Of a stretch of 64,000 nucleotides of DNA, positions 60,912-64,000 are shown piece by piece. Each line of letters opens with the position of its first letter. Position 1 is the first letter of the stretch. The position numbers and the translations under genes are program-made. The DNA comes from Deltaproteobacteria bacterium (GTDB lineage: Bacteria; Desulfobacterota; Desulfomonilia; UBA1062). The stretch covers positions 1 through 64,000 of the forward strand of contig JAHDKO010000005.1 of NCBI GenBank assembly GCA_018436855.1, read 5' to 3'. A model generated the notes under the pieces. That model was not told where the DNA came from and did no database searches. It worked only from the letters and a program-made list of their open reading frames with translations.

Positions 60912-61340
60912 TCAGGCCGCGTCAGTGAGCCGGACGAACTCCTTGCGCGTGAAGTTGCGATCAAAGGTCCACAGCGTGGCCACGCAGTCGCGGACCCGCA
61001 GCAGCTTGAGCTTGTCGAATCCGTCCGGGTACACCCACGGCTTCAGAAAATCCCGGGCCTCGACGACCTCTTTTTTCAGGTCCACGTCATCGACGACCTC
61101 GGCCCTTCCGCTCACCCGGACCTGGAGGCTCCCGTCCGGGCTGGTGAAGCACACCTCGACCAGGGGGTTCTCCTGCACCTGGCGGTAGAGGTCCTTGAAG
61201 GATGCCGTGTGGAACAGGATGCCCTGTTCGTCGGCACGATACATGAGCATTCCGCGCACCCGGGGCCGGTCGTTCTCCACGGTGGCGAGACAGCAGGCGG
61301 GGTTTGCGTTCATGAATTGGAGCATCTTGTTTCTATCCAT
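60912..61340 (-). CDS. Pyridoxamine-phosphate-oxidase-fold flavoprotein
   Basis: 142 aa with the split-barrel FMN-binding fold. MLQFMNANPACCLATVENDRPRVRGMLMYRAD at the start, FHTASFKDLYRQVQENPLVEVCF, and VRVSGRAEVVDD follow the PNPOx-like pattern. Substrate unknown. The start at 61340 has GGGAG 8 bp upstream; the frame upstream to 61397 is weaker. Convergent with the AOR cluster. Confidence 0.85.
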   Translation of the reverse strand: MDRNKMLQFMNANPACCLATVENDRPRVRGMLMYRADEQGILFHTASFKDLYRQVQENPLVEVCFTSPDGSLQVRVSGRAEVVDDVDLKKEVVEARDFLKPWVYPDGFDKLKLLRVRDCVATLWTFDRNFTRKEFVRLTDAA

Positions 61341-61469
61341 AGGTTTGTCTCCCTTCACATCAGCTGTAGTCCTTAAAGATCTGGTCATATTTTCCATACC
61401 TGCCGGGAGAATTCAAGACCGAAGAAACATGGGATCGAGAGACTGCCCGGCGGACCGGGATCGTCCGTC

Positions 61470-61514
61470 GATCCTGTTCCCGATCCGCTCCCGGTCCTTC
61501 TCGGGAACAGGGTT
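61470..61514 (-). terminator. Long inverted repeat, possible terminator of the Ig-repeat lipoprotein
   Basis: CCTGTTCCCGA (61473-61483) pairs with TCGGGAACAGG (61501-61511), 11 bp, and wobble pairs extend it. It lies downstream of the minus-strand lipoprotein stop and upstream of the PNPOx start. No T-run on either side, so only partly terminator-like. Confidence 0.4.
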
Positions 61515-61636
61515 TCACCGGTACGGCAACCGTGATGGACACAGCGTGCCCAAAGACCCCGATGCCCCTTTCTCCGCTTTCTCCTCACACGATCCGTATT
61601 GTCTCCCGGGCTGATTTTCCGGCAAAGGACCGGACA

Positions 61637-63712
61637 TCAGGGCCTCCGGTAGGCGTAGTAGACGACTCCCGCCCTGCTGTACACCATGGCGATCCCGGAC
61701 ATGTTGACCGAGGACGCGGCGTTCGGATAAAACCCGCTGTCGACGGTCTCGTCCACGAAGGAGAGCCCGCCGTCGACGGAACAGGTCACATGGACCTGAT
61801 CGTCATCGCCGGTCCCCACGCGGTAGATCGTGTTGTCCCCGTCCACGGCCATGGTCGACTGCAGCGGCTGGGAGCTGGTCCCGATAGCTGCTGTCTTGGT
61901 CCACACATCCGTGTTCATGTCCCCGATCAGCAGGGTCCCGGTCCTGCCCACGATGACGATCCGGCCGGACCGGTCGAAGCAATAGCCTGCATGGGTGATG
62001 ATCTCCCCTGAGTTCACGGCCGGTTCGAACGTGGCCCCATGATCGGTGCTGCGCGTATAGTAGACCGGGGTGGGTTCATTGACGCCCGTGGGCTCGGTGC
62101 CGATGATGTAGACGTCGCGGTTCAGCGGGTTTACCACAAGGGTGTGCAGCGGGTAGCCCATGAGACCGGTCACCGGGCTCTGGAACGAGGCGCCCGTGTC
62201 AGTGGAGCGCAGGAAGGTGTTGCCCCCGTTGTCCACGGAATCAGGAACAGGGAAGTCTCCGTCGTTGGATGAAACGTAGACGTACTCCCCGTCGGCGGTG
62301 ATGTGCTTCTGCTCCGACAGGGTTCCCGCCTCGCCGATGATCAGGGGAACCTCCCAGCTCGCTCCACTGTCCGTGGACCGAACCACTTCCATCCGCCCCT
62401 GGGCGGTCGGGTAGGCGATCAGGACGTCGTCCGCGCCGCTTAAGGCTATCTCTGGTTCGATATAGCTGGCCGCTCCTGTGGGAAGCCCCTGTGCGTCCCG
62501 CACCCTGACGCTCGGCTCGAAGCTGGCGCCCCCGTCTGTTGACCGGGCGTAGTAGACGCCGTCCTGCGCTCCGGGCGGATTCACCATGACATTCGGGACC
62601 TTCCACACGACATGGACAATTCCCGATTCACTCACCGCTATGTTGTTCGACGTATCCGACCTGCCGATCGACGAGTTTGCCACGTCACTGACCACGACCC
62701 CGGTCAGCTCCGCGAACTGGATCTGGACGGTCGTGAACGAAAAGGACACCTCCTCGTCGAATCCCCTGATGGCGCCTGCAGGCACCGTGACCGTGTACAC
62801 GCGGTTCTTTTCGAGCAGGGGATCGGGGTCGATGAGAAGACGGTTGCCTTCGGCCGCGATCGATACCGGAACATCACCTGAAATCCCGGTGAGGGTCACC
62901 CCGGTCAGATCGCCCGGAACGACCTCTTCCTCACAGATGATCGCGATGGTCTTGGTTACCGGGATGTCAACGGCTTCATCGGCGGGATCTGTCGAGAGCA
63001 CGCTGTTGACCACGACCGTGATGAATGAGAATTCGGTTTCTCCATCAACCCCCTGGATGGCTCCTGCAGGCACGGTGACGGTATAACCGGTGTTCTGCTC
63101 GAGCAGGGAATCCGGATCGATGAAGAGCGCGGCTCCCTCGACGGTGACCGTAACGGGGACGGCACCCGAATCAGCGGTGAGGGTCACCCCGGTCAGATCG
63201 CCCGTGACGACGTCCTCTTCGCAGGTTATCGCGATAGTCTTTGCCAGCGGGACATCGGCAGCCCCATCGGCGGGGTCGGTCGAGAGGATGCCGTTGACCA
63301 CGACCGTGGTGAAAGAGAAGCTTGTTTCCTCGTTCATTCCACGGACGGCTCCCGCAGATATCGTGACCGTGTAAGTGCTGTTCTGTTCGAGCAGGGGATC
63401 GGGATCGATGAGCAGGTTGTTGCCCTCGGCCGCTACCGATACCGGAATCGTGCCCGAATCTCCCGTGAGGGTTATCCCTGTCGTGTCCTCTAAAAGAACA
63501 TCTTCCTCGCAGGTTACCCTGATGGTCTTTGCCAGGGGTATGCCGGTCGAGCCGTCAGAGGGATCGGTCGCGAGAACACCGTTGCCCGCGACCGGCTGCT
63601 CACCCGGGCTGCCCGGGGACGACGGGTCGCCGCTGCATCCCAGAGCCAGGAAAACCCATCCACAGAGAGCCAGAAGTCGCAAGGTGGTTCTGAAGCCGTC
63701 AGTCGTCTGCAT
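61637..63712 (-). CDS. Lipoprotein with three Ig-like repeats and a sialidase-like propeller
   Basis: 691 aa. Lipobox Cys26 in LALGC. Three Ig-like repeats of roughly 95 residues begin GVLATDPSDG, GILSTDPADG and SVLSTDPADE and each has a ...PVTVT/PVSIA... core and an ISAGA/VPAGAI tail; they resemble the SbsA/Big_5-type Ig domain. From about residue 330 a beta-propeller with Asp-box motifs (STDGGASFEP, STDSGASWEVP, STDTGASFQSP, STDHGATFEPA) follows, as in sialidase/BNR proteins; no catalytic signature of a sialidase is seen, so it may be a carbohydrate- or surface-binding protein. Start at 63712 puts the lipobox after a 25-residue signal peptide. Confidence 0.85.
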   Translation of the reverse strand: MQTTDGFRTTLRLLALCGWVFLALGCSGDPSSPGSPGEQPVAGNGVLATDPSDGSTGIPLAKTIRVTCEEDVLLEDTTGITLTGDSGTIPVSVAAEGNNLLIDPDPLLEQNSTYTVTISAGAVRGMNEETSFSFTTVVVNGILSTDPADGAADVPLAKTIAITCEEDVVTGDLTGVTLTADSGAVPVTVTVEGAALFIDPDSLLEQNTGYTVTVPAGAIQGVDGETEFSFITVVVNSVLSTDPADEAVDIPVTKTIAIICEEEVVPGDLTGVTLTGISGDVPVSIAAEGNRLLIDPDPLLEKNRVYTVTVPAGAIRGFDEEVSFSFTTVQIQFAELTGVVVSDVANSSIGRSDTSNNIAVSESGIVHVVWKVPNVMVNPPGAQDGVYYARSTDGGASFEPSVRVRDAQGLPTGAASYIEPEIALSGADDVLIAYPTAQGRMEVVRSTDSGASWEVPLIIGEAGTLSEQKHITADGEYVYVSSNDGDFPVPDSVDNGGNTFLRSTDTGASFQSPVTGLMGYPLHTLVVNPLNRDVYIIGTEPTGVNEPTPVYYTRSTDHGATFEPAVNSGEIITHAGYCFDRSGRIVIVGRTGTLLIGDMNTDVWTKTAAIGTSSQPLQSTMAVDGDNTIYRVGTGDDDQVHVTCSVDGGLSFVDETVDSGFYPNAASSVNMSGIAMVYSRAGVVYYAYRRP

Positions 63713-64000
63713 GATCGTCCGCCTTGTAGAGAACGATTTTTTTCTTGAGAGGAGCCGGGCTTTTCCCGGTATGGAGGGGATGGAATCCATGTGAAAACGC
63801 CACGAAACCGTGCCTTCAGGCCGGTATCGCGCCCAAAGGCCGCGTGACTGCCGGAGCGGGTGGATATCATCGCTGTGTCCTTCTGAAGTTGCGTGCTTTC
63901 AGGTTAATTCGACAGATACCTTTTCGCGGCCCGGCTTGTCAATTCAATGTTATGGGGGATTCGAACCGGCAGGGCGGCAGTCTCGGAACAAGGTGCTTAC
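63713..64000. other. Upstream region of the Ig-repeat lipoprotein, window edge
   Basis: 288 bp, no gene supported. A GATTCGAACC sequence near 63958-63967 looks like a tRNA T-loop but no cloverleaf closes around it; see rejected items. A promoter for the lipoprotein should lie here but is not clear. Confidence 0.3.

Noticed and set aside
63955-63975. tRNA-like T arm (GGATTCGAACC) at the window edge
   Set aside because: On neither strand do the five bases on each side of the loop pair, and no acceptor or anticodon stem was found.

Overview
The window is about 60% GC, densely coded on both strands, and bacterial. The gene order ispE, spoVG, tRNA-Gln, prs, the many PAS/GAF hybrid histidine kinases, the tungsten-type aldehyde ferredoxin oxidoreductase (AOR), the ferredoxin-like proteins, acyl-CoA metabolism and the abundant lipoproteins suggest an anaerobic Gram-negative bacterium of the former Deltaproteobacteria (Desulfobacterota). 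That assignment is an inference from gene content. No rRNA, insertion sequence, phage or CRISPR array is visible. One tRNA (Gln, TTG) is present.

Layout. 1-5.3 kb: an AcuC-like deacetylase, a DUF1844 protein, a DegP/HtrA protease, ispE, spoVG, tRNA-Gln and prs. 5.3-12.6 kb (minus): a ComM-like ATPase, a thioredoxin-fold YyaL-type protein, a radical SAM protein, a PEBP-family lipid-binding protein, a DUF72 protein and SixA. 12.7-20.4 kb: an ALDH3-like aldehyde dehydrogenase, then two large hybrid histidine kinases in tandem on minus. 21-28.5 kb: RdgC-like protein, archaeal-type UPF0200 kinase, a Cys-rich polyferredoxin, methyltransferase, a Nudix fusion, a 2-hydroxyacid dehydrogenase and a GGDEF cyclase. 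28.6-33.5 kb (minus): CNNM transporter, HD-GYP phosphodiesterase, TPR lipoprotein and membrane metallophosphoesterase. 33.8-42 kb: acyl-CoA ligase, sirtuin, archaemetzincin, Hsp33, a DMT transporter, an XRE-cupin regulator and an acyl-CoA dehydrogenase. 42-43.8 kb: a probable outer-membrane beta-barrel protein.

44-53.6 kb is the most unusual part. Four paralogous lipoproteins of no family I recognise (44306, 48572, 50091, 52354) lie on the plus strand, interleaved with a PAS histidine kinase whose H-box is atypical and with a lysophospholipid acyltransferase. With the starts chosen here all four have the lipobox cysteine at residue 25. They share a C-terminal core with two conserved cysteines and a Ca-loop-like segment ending GDxFRW. 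Each is preceded by its own near-identical promoter, TTGAG(C/G)-N16/17-TATTAT, often far upstream, so that most have leaders of several hundred nucleotides. I consider this the best candidate for an undescribed system: a co-expressed, cell-surface lipoprotein family.

53.8-61.3 kb: a NarL-type sensor/regulator pair sits upstream of AOR, an SCP2-like lipid carrier, an iron alcohol dehydrogenase and a second SCP2-like protein. This looks like an acid/aldehyde/alcohol interconversion module for hydrophobic substrates. The window closes with a PNPOx-like flavoprotein and a lipoprotein with three Ig-like repeats and a sialidase-type propeller.

Several regulatory or structured elements are also seen: a tRNA promoter, intrinsic terminators after two of the lipoproteins and after the alcohol dehydrogenase, and an interleaved double stem (possible pseudoknot RNA) at 10576-10653. 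All calls rest on reading the sequence; no database search was run.
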